NCBI GenBank assembly: GCA_002404155.1
Contig: DHJC01000069.1
Location: 25,446-49,795 of the forward strand
Reading direction: 5' to 3'
Length of the DNA: 24,350 nucleotides
DNA from: Chloroflexi bacterium UBA4730
GTDB taxonomy: Bacteria; Chloroflexota; Limnocylindria; P2-11E
Below are positions 7,118 through 15,448 of the stretch, piece by piece (position 1 is the first letter of the stretch; each line of letters opens with the position of its first letter). Both the position numbers and the translations under genes were made by a program. Under the pieces are notes generated by a model. It ran no database searches. It saw only the letters and a list, made by a program, of their open reading frames with translations, and was not told where the DNA came from.

Positions 7118-8311
7118 ATGTTCCAGGCTGTCCACAGCGATCGCTCCGGCCGGGTCTTCGTGTCCGCCGATTACGGCGCCACCGCGCTCGACGGCCCGCT
7201 GCCCACCGGGCTCGATCGTGCGATCCCGCTCCCGGCTGGCGCGCAGCTCGTTCCGCTCACGGATCGGGCTGCGATCGGACTCGACCGGCGCGGCCTCCCC
7301 CGCTCGCTCGGGGCTGCGCGCTGGGCTGTCGCGGCGGTCCTTCCTCCCGGTCACGCCCGCACGCACCTGCCGGCGATCGAGGCCGCGAGCGACGCCCCAG
7401 CGCTCGATCCGCTTCCGTACACCGCGGTGGCGGCGGACGCGGTCGGCGAGCTCGTCGTCGCTGCCGTGTCGCTCTCCCCCTCCGCGGCGATCTCGAGCGA
7501 GGACGTCGCGCCGGCGATCACTCGCCGGTTGCGCGCGGAGCCGTCCAACAAGCTGCTGCGACAGCTCGCGCGCTGCGCACGGGACTACCAGTGCGCGGCC
7601 GCGCGCAACGCCTTCCTCGGCCGCGGCGAATGCGCGTTGCCGCTCGGCGCACCGGCCAACGACGACGCCGCACCACTGGTCGCGCTTCGCCGGCTCCAGG
7701 AGCGCGCGCCGCTCGAGCCACTGAAGCTCCGCATCCCGGCCGGCGACGCCGCGGCCGTGGCGGTCGCGCATTTCGCCGCCGGCGGCACGACCGTGTCGTT
7801 CGGCCACGCCTGCGAGGGCGAGCCGCTCGACATCGCCCGCGAGGTCGCCGACGTCATCACGCAGGTCCGTGGCCAGCGATCCGACGGCGAGATCGTGTTG
7901 CACACGAGCGGCTCATCGTCCGCAGCGCTCGGTCGTGCCGCCGACGCGGGACTTGACCGTGTCGCCGTGCGCTTGGCCTCGGCGCACGGTCCGACGTACG
8001 AGCGCGTGCATCGTCCGGCGGGTTTCCGCTGGACCGATGTGCGCGCGACACTCCGCGAGGCCGCGTCCCGTCGGCTCGCGATCACCGTCGAGCTGCTCTC
8101 TCTGCCCGGTCTCACCGACCGCGAGATCGAGGTCGCGGCGCTCGTCACGCTCCTCGGCGAGCTCCGGCCGGGGACCGAGCTCCGGATCGTGGATCTCGCC
8201 GCGGACCCCTACGCGCTGCTCGTCAGCGTGCCGGGTGGCGCGACCATCGGCATCGCCAGGCTCATCGACCGGCTGCGCGCCGATGCGGCGCACGTGAACC
8301 TGGCAGCCTGA
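7118..8311 (+). CDS. Radical-SAM-like protein apparently lacking the iron-sulfur cluster cysteines
   Basis: This is a 397-residue protein. From memory it resembles a family of bacterial radical SAM proteins with an N-terminal beta-rich part, then RCALEYxC, then CNARCLGC, then SFGxxCEGEP and a C-terminal half barrel. Visible here are ARCARDYQC (C153, C159), TVSFGHACEGEPL (226-237, C232), AGLDRVAVRLASAHGPTYER and LLSLPGLTDREIE, in the same order and spacing. Where the CxxxCxxC cluster motif should stand, the sequence is APANDDAAPL, giving A180, A184 and L187. If that alignment is right the protein cannot bind the catalytic [4Fe-4S] cluster and is a pseudoenzyme. The frame is intact and codon use matches the neighbours, so it is not simply decayed. 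It lies 2 bases before obgE in an operon. Its function is unknown to me and the family call is recollection, not a search. Confidence 0.55.
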   Translation: MFQAVHSDRSGRVFVSADYGATALDGPLPTGLDRAIPLPAGAQLVPLTDRAAIGLDRRGLPRSLGAARWAVAAVLPPGHARTHLPAIEAASDAPALDPLPYTAVAADAVGELVVAAVSLSPSAAISSEDVAPAITRRLRAEPSNKLLRQLARCARDYQCAAARNAFLGRGECALPLGAPANDDAAPLVALRRLQERAPLEPLKLRIPAGDAAAVAVAHFAAGGTTVSFGHACEGEPLDIAREVADVITQVRGQRSDGEIVLHTSGSSSAALGRAADAGLDRVAVRLASAHGPTYERVHRPAGFRWTDVRATLREAASRRLAITVELLSLPGLTDREIEVAALVTLLGELRPGTELRIVDLAADPYALLVSVPGGATIGIARLIDRLRADAAHVNLAA

Positions 8312-8313
8312 CC

Positions 8314-9576
8314 GTGTTCCTCGACCGCGCGCGCATCACGGTGAAGGGCGGCGGCGGCGGCCGCGGGGTCATCTCGTTCCGCCGCGAGGCGCACGTCCCG
8401 CGCGGCGGGCCCGACGGTGGCGACGGCGGACGTGGCGGGAGCGTGGTGCTGCATGTCGACAGCGGCATGACGACCTTGTCGGACTTCCGGTTTCGCAAGA
8501 CGCTTGCCGCAGTGAGCGGCGGCGACGGCGGCGGGAAGAACAAGAGCGGCAAGGCCGCTACCGATCTGGTGGTCCGCGTGCCCGAAGGCACGATCGTGGT
8601 CGACCGGGCGACGGGCCTGCGCGTCGCCGATCTGATGACCCCGGACGAAGAGGTCGTCGTCGCGCGCGGCGGCCAGGGTGGAAAGGGGAACGCGCGCTTC
8701 GTGTCGAGCACCCGGCGCGTGCCGCGCATCGCAGAGGATGGATCGCCGGGCGAATCGCACGAGCTCGACCTCGAGCTGAAGCTCATCGCGGACGTCGGGC
8801 TCGTCGGATTACCGAACGCGGGCAAGTCCTCGCTCCTCGCGGCGCTCACCCGAGCGCATCCGAAGATCGCCGACTACCCGTTCACGACGCTGACCCCGAA
8901 CCTCGGCGTGGCCCGGCTCGAAGACCGGGAGCTCGTCATCGCGGACATTCCCGGGCTCATCGAAGGCGCGCACACCGGCGCCGGCCTGGGCGAGGAGTTC
9001 CTGCGCCACATCGAGCGCACGCGATTGATCGTTCATGTCGTCGATCTCGCGCGCGACGATCCGATCGCCGACATCGCCGTCGTTGACGCGGAGCTCTCCG
9101 CGTACGGCCGTGGCCTTCTGGAGCGGCCCCGACTCTTCGCGTTGAACAAGTTCGACCTGTACGAGGCTCGGGAGCGGGCCGCAGCGGTGGCCGAGTCGCT
9201 GGGACCCGACACGATCGTCGTCTCCGCGGTCAGCGGCGAGCACGTCCCCGATCTGCTGAAGCGGATTTTCGCGACCTGCCCGCCGCGCGATCTCGTCGCG
9301 ACCGCCACCGCCGGCGAGCGGCGGATCCTGTTCAGTGGCGGTGGCCGTGACTGGACGGTGAAGAAGGAGAAGGATGGGTTCCGGGTGCGTGGCGAGCGCG
9401 TCGAGCGGCTCGCGTCGGGCATCGACTGGGAGAGCCCTGATGCGGCCGCGTACTTCCAGCGATTGCTTCAGAAACAGGGGATCGAGAAGGAGCTGCGGCG
9501 CCTCGGTGTGAGCGACGGCGACACGGTCCGGATCGGCGCCAAAGAGCTCGAGTGGACCGAGGGCGGTCCCCGGTGA
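8314..9576 (+). CDS. obgE: GTPase ObgE/CgtA
   Basis: This 420-residue essential GTPase binds the 50S ribosomal subunit and acts in ribosome maturation and stringent control. The glycine-rich Obg domain covers about residues 1-158 (MFLDRARITVKGGGGGRGVI, HVPRGGPDGGDGGRGG). The G domain contains GLPNAGKSS (165-173), the TT of switch I in YPFTTLTPNLG, DIPG (211-214), NKFD (278-281) and SAVSG as G5. The C-terminal OCT domain is present at about 345-410, seen in Obg of many Gram-positive-type lineages but not all bacteria. The start is GTG 8314, two bases after the previous stop. The customary upstream rplU-rpmA pair is absent; the radical-SAM-like gene takes that place. The stop overlaps nadD. Confidence 0.97.
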   Translation: MFLDRARITVKGGGGGRGVISFRREAHVPRGGPDGGDGGRGGSVVLHVDSGMTTLSDFRFRKTLAAVSGGDGGGKNKSGKAATDLVVRVPEGTIVVDRATGLRVADLMTPDEEVVVARGGQGGKGNARFVSSTRRVPRIAEDGSPGESHELDLELKLIADVGLVGLPNAGKSSLLAALTRAHPKIADYPFTTLTPNLGVARLEDRELVIADIPGLIEGAHTGAGLGEEFLRHIERTRLIVHVVDLARDDPIADIAVVDAELSAYGRGLLERPRLFALNKFDLYEARERAAAVAESLGPDTIVVSAVSGEHVPDLLKRIFATCPPRDLVATATAGERRILFSGGGRDWTVKKEKDGFRVRGERVERLASGIDWESPDAAAYFQRLLQKQGIEKELRRLGVSDGDTVRIGAKELEWTEGGPR

Positions 9577-10157
9577 GGCTCGGCGTGTTCGGCGGCACCT
9601 TCGATCCGGTGCACGTCGGTCACCTCGCGATCGCCCACGCCGCGCTCGAATCGGTCCCGCTCGACCGCGTGCTGTTCGTGATCGCGAGACGCTCGCCGTT
9701 GAAGGAGCGCGGGCCGGTCGCGAGCGAAGAGGACCGTCTGCGGATGCTCGAGCTCGCGGTCGCGGGTGAGCCGCGGTTCGCCGTGTCCCGCGTCGAGCTC
9801 GATCGGAACGGCCCGTCGTACACGGTCGACACCCTCCAGCTGCTCGCCGGGACCGACGACCTGTTCCTCATCCTCGGCAGCGACGCCATCGCCGATCTCC
9901 CGCGGTGGAAGGACCCTGACCGGATCGCGCGGCTCGCGACGTTGGTCGTCGCGGACCGGCCCGGCGCGCCCGAACGCATGGGCGACGCGCCGGTCGTGCA
10001 GGTCGACGCGCCGCGGCTCGACATCAGCTCGCGCGAGCTTCGCGCCCGGGCCGCTCGCGGACGGTCGCTGCGGTACCTTGTTCCGGACCACGTCTGGAAG
10101 CACATCGAGGCGCGCGGCCTGTACCGCGCGGAGGGACCAACGTCCGGAACGACCTGA
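9573..10157 (+). CDS. nadD: Nicotinate-mononucleotide adenylyltransferase
   Basis: This 194-residue cytosolic enzyme transfers AMP from ATP to nicotinate mononucleotide to make deamido-NAD, the penultimate step of NAD synthesis. The N-terminus RLGVFGGTFDPVHVGHLAI carries the nucleotidyltransferase GGTFDPxHxGH motif. FLILGSDAIADLPRWKDP is the substrate-binding LGxDxxxxLxxW segment, and LDISSRELRAR is the ISSTxIR-type ATP-binding motif. Length is typical. GTG 9573 overlaps the obgE stop as GTGA and is the only start that puts the nucleotide motif at the N-terminus. It is followed directly by rsfS, a very common bacterial pairing. Confidence 0.96.
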   Translation: MRLGVFGGTFDPVHVGHLAIAHAALESVPLDRVLFVIARRSPLKERGPVASEEDRLRMLELAVAGEPRFAVSRVELDRNGPSYTVDTLQLLAGTDDLFLILGSDAIADLPRWKDPDRIARLATLVVADRPGAPERMGDAPVVQVDAPRLDISSRELRARAARGRSLRYLVPDHVWKHIEARGLYRAEGPTSGTT

Positions 10158-10498
10158 GCTCGCGCGCGCTCGCCGACCTGGTCGTCGAGGCGGCGGCCGA
10201 CAAGAAGGCCGAGAACATCCTCGTCATGAACGTGTCCGAAGTGACGACCATCGCGGACCTGTTCGTCCTCTGCAGCGGCCGCGGCGAGCGGCAGGTCCAA
10301 GGCATCGCCGACGGGATCGTGGAGAAGGCCGAGGCGGCCGGACGAACGCCGATCGGGGTCGAGGGGTACAGCTCGGGTCGCTGGGTTCTCATCGATTTCG
10401 GCGACGTGGTCGTCCATGCCTTCGTGCCCGAGGAACGGGACCTGTACAAGCTCGAGCGGTTGTGGGGCGATGCGCCCGTGGTGCTGAAGATCGAATGA
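10154..10498 (+). CDS. rsfS: Ribosome silencing factor RsfS
   Basis: This protein, 114 residues from a probable CTG start, binds ribosomal protein uL14 on the 50S subunit and blocks subunit joining during nutrient limitation. The core reads VSEVTTIADLFVLCSGRGER, then GRTPIGVEGYSSGRWVLIDF and VVVHAFVPEERDLYKLERLW, all characteristic of the DUF143/RsfS fold. The first ATG (10226) would remove about 24 residues including the conserved first helix (ALADLVVEAAADKKAENIL). No ATG, GTG or TTG occurs in frame in the preceding ~130 bases, but CTG 10154 overlaps the nadD stop as CTGA and has GGA 7 bases upstream. I therefore prefer CTG. The function is secure; the exact start is moderately supported. 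Confidence 0.9.
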   Translation: MSSRALADLVVEAAADKKAENILVMNVSEVTTIADLFVLCSGRGERQVQGIADGIVEKAEAAGRTPIGVEGYSSGRWVLIDFGDVVVHAFVPEERDLYKLERLWGDAPVVLKIE

Positions 10499-10630
10499 CG
10501 GCCGCGTAGGCGTTCGGTTCCCGCAGTGGCGTCGTGCCCGCCCCGGTTGGCCCTCACCGTCCACGCGCGCAGCGGCGCGTACCATCGGCGGCGCGTCGGT
10601 GCAAGGGCGCGGAAATGGGGCCGTTCCCTC

Positions 10631-12427
10631 ATGCGGCGAGACATCGAGCGCGCGGCGGAGTGGCTCGTCTCGAGGCCATGGGCGTTCGTGGTGGTCGTCG
10701 CCATCGCGGTGGTCATCCCGATCCTTCTACTCGGCGAGCTCTCGGCATCCGATATGCAACGGCGGCTGCGGACCGAACGGCTCGCCCTCGGCGCGCAGGC
10801 CGCTGACCGGGGTGCGGAGCTGATCCAAACGCAGGTCACGTTGTCTCTGCAACAACTGGAGAGCGTTGGCAGTCGCACAGAGCTGGGTGCCGCCGTGCAG
10901 CTCGGAGACAAGAGCGGCGTGAAGCTCGCGCTCAGCACTCCCGACTACGCCGCTGCCTTCACGGACATCTCAGCGATCGACGTTGTCGACCAGGCGGGGG
11001 CAGTCTTGGCAACGGTCACTGCAGTGTCCGGTTTCACGGGCGGAACGGCGCCCGCGTCCGTCACCAGCGTCGCGGACCGTGACTACTTCCGGCGAGCCCG
11101 CGCCGGCACGTCGACGGTCGCTGGCGTCACGACCGAGTCCTTGTTGCTGGATCACCCGGTCGTTGTTGCCGCGCCCGTCAGGACGGGCGAGAGCGGCACG
11201 GCGATCGTGGGCGTGCTCATTGGAGAGATCAGTGGCGAGGACCTCGCCCGGCACCTGCGGTCGCAGCTCGGGCCGTTCGAAGACCTGTACATCGTGGACG
11301 GCGGGGGACGGCTTGTCGGCCGCGCGGCAGCGACCACGACCGCGGCCATTGACTTGTCAGGTGATCCCGTCGTTCGGGAGCTGCTTGCCGGGACGCCCGC
11401 GGCCGGCGAACTTCGCGACCCGGTGACCGGGAGGATCGGGCTCCTCAGCTCTGCGCCGATCATCTTCAATGGCCGCCCGGACTGGACGGTCGTCGCGGTC
11501 CAGGCCGCCGGCGGCGTTGAGGGCGAGACCGCGGGTGTCCTCGCCCAGCAGCGTGCCCTGCGCCTCGCGCTCGTCGCCATCCTGCTCGTGGGGAGCTTCG
11601 CCTTCGCTCGGATCGCCGCAGGATCTTTGCGGCAGCGGAGGATGCTTGCGGCCGCGCTGGGACAGGTCGAAGCGAAGAGCCGCGAGGTGGAGGCCGCCAA
11701 CCGTCACAAGAGCGAGTTCCTCGCGAACATGTCCCATGAGCTTCGAACGCCGCTCAACGCGATCATCGGCTTCTCCGAAGTCCTGAGCCAACGGATGTTC
11801 GGAGAGATCAACCCGAAGCAAGGCGAGTATCTCGGCGACATCCAGGCCCCTGGCCAGCACCTGCTCTCGCTGATCAACGACATCCTGGATCTCTCCAAAG
11901 TCGAGGCCGGCAAGATGGAGCTGCAGCCCTCCCGGTTCTCGCTTGCCGGCTCGCTGCAGTCGGTGGTGATGATGGTCCGCGAACGGGCGGCCGGGCGCGG
12001 CATCGCCTTGAGCGCCGAGATCGATACCAACATCGAGGTCGAAGCGGATGAGCGCAAGGTGAAGCAAGTCGTCCTCAACCTCCTGACCAACGCGGTGAAG
12101 TTCACACCGGCCGGTGGGCAGGTCCAGCTCCGAGCGACCCGCGCCGGGGACGGAGTTGCGGTCGCGATCATCGACACGGGGGTAGGCATCGCGCCCGCAG
12201 ATCAGGCCCGGATATTCGAGGAATTTGCTCAGGCCCGCGGCGGCGTCTCAGGCGAGCAGGAGGGCACCGGCCTTGGTCTCACCCTGAGCCGTACCTTCGT
12301 GGAGCTGCACGGCGGCACGATCTGGGTCGAGAGCGAACTCGGGAAGGGCAGCGCCTTCACGTTCACGCTCCCGCTCGCGGCAAGGGCACCGCATGCGGCA
12401 CTGCCAACCACAACGCATCCGGACTGA
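10631..12427 (+). CDS. Sensor histidine kinase with large extracytoplasmic sensing domain
   Basis: This 598-residue membrane kinase starts at ATG 10631. Helix 1 lies at about 17-35 and helix 2 at about 308-328. The ~270 residues between them look like a double-Cache-type small-molecule sensor (FTDISAIDVVDQAGAVLATV, ADRDYFRRA, PFEDLYIVDGGGRLVG), a fold often used for amino acids or carboxylates; the ligand is not predictable. A short coiled coil instead of a clear HAMP domain leads to HisKA with HKSEFLANMSHELRTPLNAI (H369). The ATPase domain has the N box (VVLNLLTNAVKFTP), G1 (DTGVGIAP) and G2 (GTGLGLTLSR). All catalytic residues are present. No response regulator gene adjoins it, so its partner lies elsewhere. 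The longer in-frame N-terminus before residue 1 is arginine-rich and unconvincing. Confidence 0.9.
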   Translation: MRRDIERAAEWLVSRPWAFVVVVAIAVVIPILLLGELSASDMQRRLRTERLALGAQAADRGAELIQTQVTLSLQQLESVGSRTELGAAVQLGDKSGVKLALSTPDYAAAFTDISAIDVVDQAGAVLATVTAVSGFTGGTAPASVTSVADRDYFRRARAGTSTVAGVTTESLLLDHPVVVAAPVRTGESGTAIVGVLIGEISGEDLARHLRSQLGPFEDLYIVDGGGRLVGRAAATTTAAIDLSGDPVVRELLAGTPAAGELRDPVTGRIGLLSSAPIIFNGRPDWTVVAVQAAGGVEGETAGVLAQQRALRLALVAILLVGSFAFARIAAGSLRQRRMLAAALGQVEAKSREVEAANRHKSEFLANMSHELRTPLNAIIGFSEVLSQRMFGEINPKQGEYLGDIQAPGQHLLSLINDILDLSKVEAGKMELQPSRFSLAGSLQSVVMMVRERAAGRGIALSAEIDTNIEVEADERKVKQVVLNLLTNAVKFTPAGGQVQLRATRAGDGVAVAIIDTGVGIAPADQARIFEEFAQARGGVSGEQEGTGLGLTLSRTFVELHGGTIWVESELGKGSAFTFTLPLAARAPHAALPTTTHPD

Positions 12428-12522
12428 TCATCGCGCGACGGCGGGCCTCCGTTGCGCTTTGACGTGTCAGGCAACTGCCGCAGGCCACCCGTGAATGCGT
12501 GGCGCTCCTGAACCCCGGCCCG

Positions 12523-12528
12523 TACACT
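12523..12528 (+). promoter_or_regulatory. Possible -10 element upstream of tRNA-Ala
   Basis: TACACT stands 55 bases before the mature tRNA 5' end and resembles the TAC(A/C)(A/C)T hexamers before other genes here. No good -35 is seen at 16-18 bases. The rest of the 156-base gap after the histidine kinase shows nothing else I can support. Confidence 0.3.
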
Positions 12529-12583
12529 GGGACCCTCGGTGAGCGGATTTCCTACGTATTTCGTGCGTCGGTCGCCCCGCTCG

Positions 12584-12657
<74 letters not shown>

Positions 12658-12681
12658 AGAAAGACGAGGGCTCGCGAGCGA

Positions 12682-12801
12682 ATGAGAGACTTCAGCAGCG
12701 ATCCCGACCGGCAGGCGAACATCGCGTTCGCGCTCATCGTGCTTGGGATCATCTTCGTCGGCGGCCTGACGATCTGGCTCTTCTATGGAGCGCAGTTCTA
12801 G
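12682..12801 (+). CDS. 39-residue single-span membrane peptide, function unknown
   Basis: This short protein begins MRDFSSDPDRQANIAFALIV and carries one strongly hydrophobic segment at about residues 14-36 (ALIVLGIIFVGGLTIWLFYG). Its charged N-terminus fits a small inner-membrane peptide. ATG 12682 is 25 bases after the tRNA; upstream purines (GAGGG, GAGCGA) are weakly placed. A longer version starting near 12499 would run through the tRNA gene and is rejected. It ends 29 bases before the aldehyde dehydrogenase and may share its transcript. I recognise no family. The clean frame and typical membrane composition make it plausible but unproven. Confidence 0.55.
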   Translation: MRDFSSDPDRQANIAFALIVLGIIFVGGLTIWLFYGAQF

Positions 12802-12830
12802 GACCGCAGCGCGAGACTAAGGGGGAGCAC

Positions 12831-14330
12831 GTGGTCACGCCGCATCTGCAGAACTACATCGACGGCCGCTGGACCGATTCCGCGAGCGGCGAGTCGTTCG
12901 AGGATCTCGACCCCGCGACCGGTCAGATCGTCGCGACCGCGACCAAGTCGACGAAGGCCGACGTCGACCGCGCGGTGGATGCGGCCCGGCGCGCATTCGA
13001 GAGCTGGCGCCTGTACCCGGCGCCGAAGCGCGGCGAGATCTTGTACAAGGCCGGCGAGCTGATGCTCCAGCGCAAGGATCAGCTCGCGCGCGAGATGACC
13101 TCCGAGATGGGCAAGGTCCTCGCCGAATCGCGCGGCGACGTTCAAGAGGGCATTGACATGACCTACTACACCGCCGGCGAAGGCCGCCGCCAATTCGGCG
13201 ACGTCGTGCCGGCGGAGCTTCCGAACAAGTGGGCGATGTCGATGCGCGCGCCGCTCGGCGTCGTCGCCGCGATCACGCCCTGGAACTTCCCGTTCGCGAT
13301 CCCGACGTGGAAGCTCATGCCCGCCCTCGTCCTCGGGAACGCGGTCGTGTTCAAGCCGGCGTCGTACACGCCGATGCTCGCGGTGCGCTTGGTCGAGCTG
13401 CTCGAGGAGGCCGGCCTGCCGAAGGGCGTGCTCAACCTCGTGCTCGGCCCGGGCGGCGCGCTCGGTGACGCGCTCGTCACCCACCCCGGCGTCGACCTCG
13501 TCTCGTTCACCGGCTCGAGCGACGTCGGCGCCCACATCAGCGAGATCGCCGGCAAGCAGCTGAAGCGCGTGTCCGCCGAGCTGGGCGGCAAGAACGCGAT
13601 CGTCGTCATGGAGGACGCGGACCTCGATCTCGCGATCGAGGGCATCGTGTGGTCGGCGTTCGGCACGTCGGGCCAGCGGTGTACCGCCGCGTCGCGCGTC
13701 ATCACCAACCGCGCGGTCGCGAACGAGGTCATCGACCGGCTCGTCTCGCGGGCGAACAAGCTGAAGATGGGCCACGGCCTCGACGCGAGCACGGACCTCG
13801 GTCCGGTCGTGTCGAGCGAAGCGCAGCAGAAGGTGCACAGCTACATCCCGATCGCCGAGAAGGAGGGCGCGACGGTCGCGGCCGGTGGCCGCATCCCAAC
13901 CGACGGCGCCCTGGGCAAGGGGTTCTTCCACGAGCCGACGGTCCTGGTCGACGTGAAGCCGAACATGCGCGTCGCGCAGGAGGAGATCTTCGGTCCGGTC
14001 ACGGCGGTCATCGAGGTGAAAGACATCGACGAGGCGATCCGCGTCGTGAACTCGACAAAGTACGGCCTCTCGTGCTCCATCTTCACGAAGAACGTCAACA
14101 ACGCCTTCCGCTTCATGCGCGACGCCGAGACCGGACTCGTGTACGTGAACGCGGGCACGATCGGCGCGGAGATCCAGCTGCCGTTCGGCGGGACGAAGTC
14201 CACCGGCAACGGCCACCGCGAGGCGGGCCGTGCGGCCTTGGACGTGTACGCCGAGTGGAAGTCGATATACGTGGACTTCTCGGGCAAGCTCCAGCGCGCC
14301 CAGATGGATGACCAGAGCGCGCCGGGCTAG
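12831..14330 (+). CDS. NAD(P)-dependent aldehyde dehydrogenase, probable semialdehyde dehydrogenase
   Basis: This 499-residue soluble enzyme oxidises an aldehyde to the acid. The motifs are complete: AITPWNFPF (N152 of the oxyanion hole), VFKPASYTP (K175, cofactor), SFTGSSDVG (Rossmann turn), ELGGKNAIVV (general base E250), GQRCTAASR (nucleophile C284) and QEEIFGPV. The segment NAGTIGAEIQLPFGGTKSTG and NGHREAG are typical of dehydrogenases acting on acidic semialdehydes, such as alpha-ketoglutarate semialdehyde or alpha-aminoadipate semialdehyde; I cannot choose between them. Start GTG 12831 is preceded by GGGGGAG. No pathway genes adjoin it. Its stop shares the palindrome CTAG with the stop of the convergent histidine kinase gene. 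Confidence 0.92.
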   Translation: MVTPHLQNYIDGRWTDSASGESFEDLDPATGQIVATATKSTKADVDRAVDAARRAFESWRLYPAPKRGEILYKAGELMLQRKDQLAREMTSEMGKVLAESRGDVQEGIDMTYYTAGEGRRQFGDVVPAELPNKWAMSMRAPLGVVAAITPWNFPFAIPTWKLMPALVLGNAVVFKPASYTPMLAVRLVELLEEAGLPKGVLNLVLGPGGALGDALVTHPGVDLVSFTGSSDVGAHISEIAGKQLKRVSAELGGKNAIVVMEDADLDLAIEGIVWSAFGTSGQRCTAASRVITNRAVANEVIDRLVSRANKLKMGHGLDASTDLGPVVSSEAQQKVHSYIPIAEKEGATVAAGGRIPTDGALGKGFFHEPTVLVDVKPNMRVAQEEIFGPVTAVIEVKDIDEAIRVVNSTKYGLSCSIFTKNVNNAFRFMRDAETGLVYVNAGTIGAEIQLPFGGTKSTGNGHREAGRAALDVYAEWKSIYVDFSGKLQRAQMDDQSAPG

Positions 14331-15448
14331 GTCGGCAGGGTGAACACGATCCGGGTGCCCTGACCGGGCGCGCTGTACGCGCGGATCGTCCCGCCGTGAG
14401 CCTCGACGAGCCCTTTCGCGATCGCGAGCCCGAGCCCGGCACCGGGTGAGTCCGTCGAGCGGCTGAACCGGTCGAAGATCCCGTCGATCGCGTCCGCCGC
14501 GATCCCCGACCCCGTATCGCTGACCGCGACCTCGATAGCGTCAGCCAACGCCCGCACCTCGATGGCGACCGATCCCGCGGGCGGCGTGTAGCGCAGGGCA
14601 TTCGCGACGAGGTTGACGAGGACCTCGCGCACGCGGACCGGATCGACGTCGGCGATCGTCGAGCCGCTGGCCGACGAGCCGAGCGCCACCTCGCCGCGAT
14701 GCGCCTGGTCCGTGAACGCCGCGACGACGTCGCGCGCGATGCCGGCGACATCGGCCGCCTCGCGATGCAGCGCGAGCGCGCCACTCTCGGCGAGCGACAA
14801 CGTTCGCAGGTCGTCGATCAGCCGCGAGAGCACCTTCGTCTCCTCGAGGATCGTCCCGATGTGGGCGCTGTCTGCGGGATGCACGCCGTCGAGCAGCGCT
14901 TCGACGTTGCCCTGCATGACTGTGAGCGGCGTGCGCAGCTCGTGCGTCACGTCGGCGAGGAGCTGCTTCCGCTGCGATTCGTTCGCCTCGAGCCGCGCGG
15001 CCATCGCGTTGAAGGCGTGCGCCAGCGATCGCATCTCGCGCGGCCCGCGTTCGGCGACGCGTGTGTCGTAGCTCCCGGCTTCGACGCGGCCGGCGGCCTC
15101 GATGAGATCACCGACCGGCCTCGCGATGCTCCGGAAAGTGCGACCGAGCAACACGAGGGCGACGATGACCACCAGCGGAACAAGGAAGAGCGGTGGCCCA
15201 CCGGGGTCGGGCGACGCCGGCAGCTGGACGGTGGAACGAACGAACCCGAGGGCGCCCGCGACCGCCCAGAACAGCGTGAATGCCCCGAAGGCCGCAAGGA
15301 GGATCACCGTGAGGAACGCGACCGCCATGCGCATGTAGAAGCGACGCTGCATCGCCCCCGACGGCGCGCGCCGGGGCGGCGGGAAGGGCTCGCTCTCGGG
15401 CCACCACGGCGGCCGGCTCTCGTAGCCTCGCCAGCCGGAGTGGCTCAT
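14327..15448 (-). CDS. HAMP-containing sensor histidine kinase of a two-component pair
   Basis: This 373-residue membrane kinase is the partner of the regulator encoded just upstream. A proline- and tryptophan-rich cytoplasmic N-terminus (1-36) precedes helix 1 (about 42-66), a very short external loop (~20 residues, proline-rich) and helix 2 (about 87-102). HAMP follows at about 103-155, then HisKA with RKQLLADVTHELRTPLTVMQ (H169), the N box VLVNLVANALRYTP, G1 DTGSGIAAD and G2 GAGLGLAIAKGLVEAHGG. All catalytic residues are present. The tiny external loop suggests sensing within the membrane or through a partner protein, possibly the small membrane protein encoded first in this operon. ATG 15448 overlaps the regulator stop as ATGA, so translation is coupled. 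Confidence 0.93.
   Translation of the reverse strand: MSHSGWRGYESRPPWWPESEPFPPPRRAPSGAMQRRFYMRMAVAFLTVILLAAFGAFTLFWAVAGALGFVRSTVQLPASPDPGGPPLFLVPLVVIVALVLLGRTFRSIARPVGDLIEAAGRVEAGSYDTRVAERGPREMRSLAHAFNAMAARLEANESQRKQLLADVTHELRTPLTVMQGNVEALLDGVHPADSAHIGTILEETKVLSRLIDDLRTLSLAESGALALHREAADVAGIARDVVAAFTDQAHRGEVALGSSASGSTIADVDPVRVREVLVNLVANALRYTPPAGSVAIEVRALADAIEVAVSDTGSGIAADAIDGIFDRFSRSTDSPGAGLGLAIAKGLVEAHGGTIRAYSAPGQGTRIVFTLPT

Noticed and set aside
12798..14216. A long minus-strand frame opposite the aldehyde dehydrogenase
   Set aside because: The dehydrogenase has every catalytic motif; the opposite frame has no recognisable domain and biased composition.
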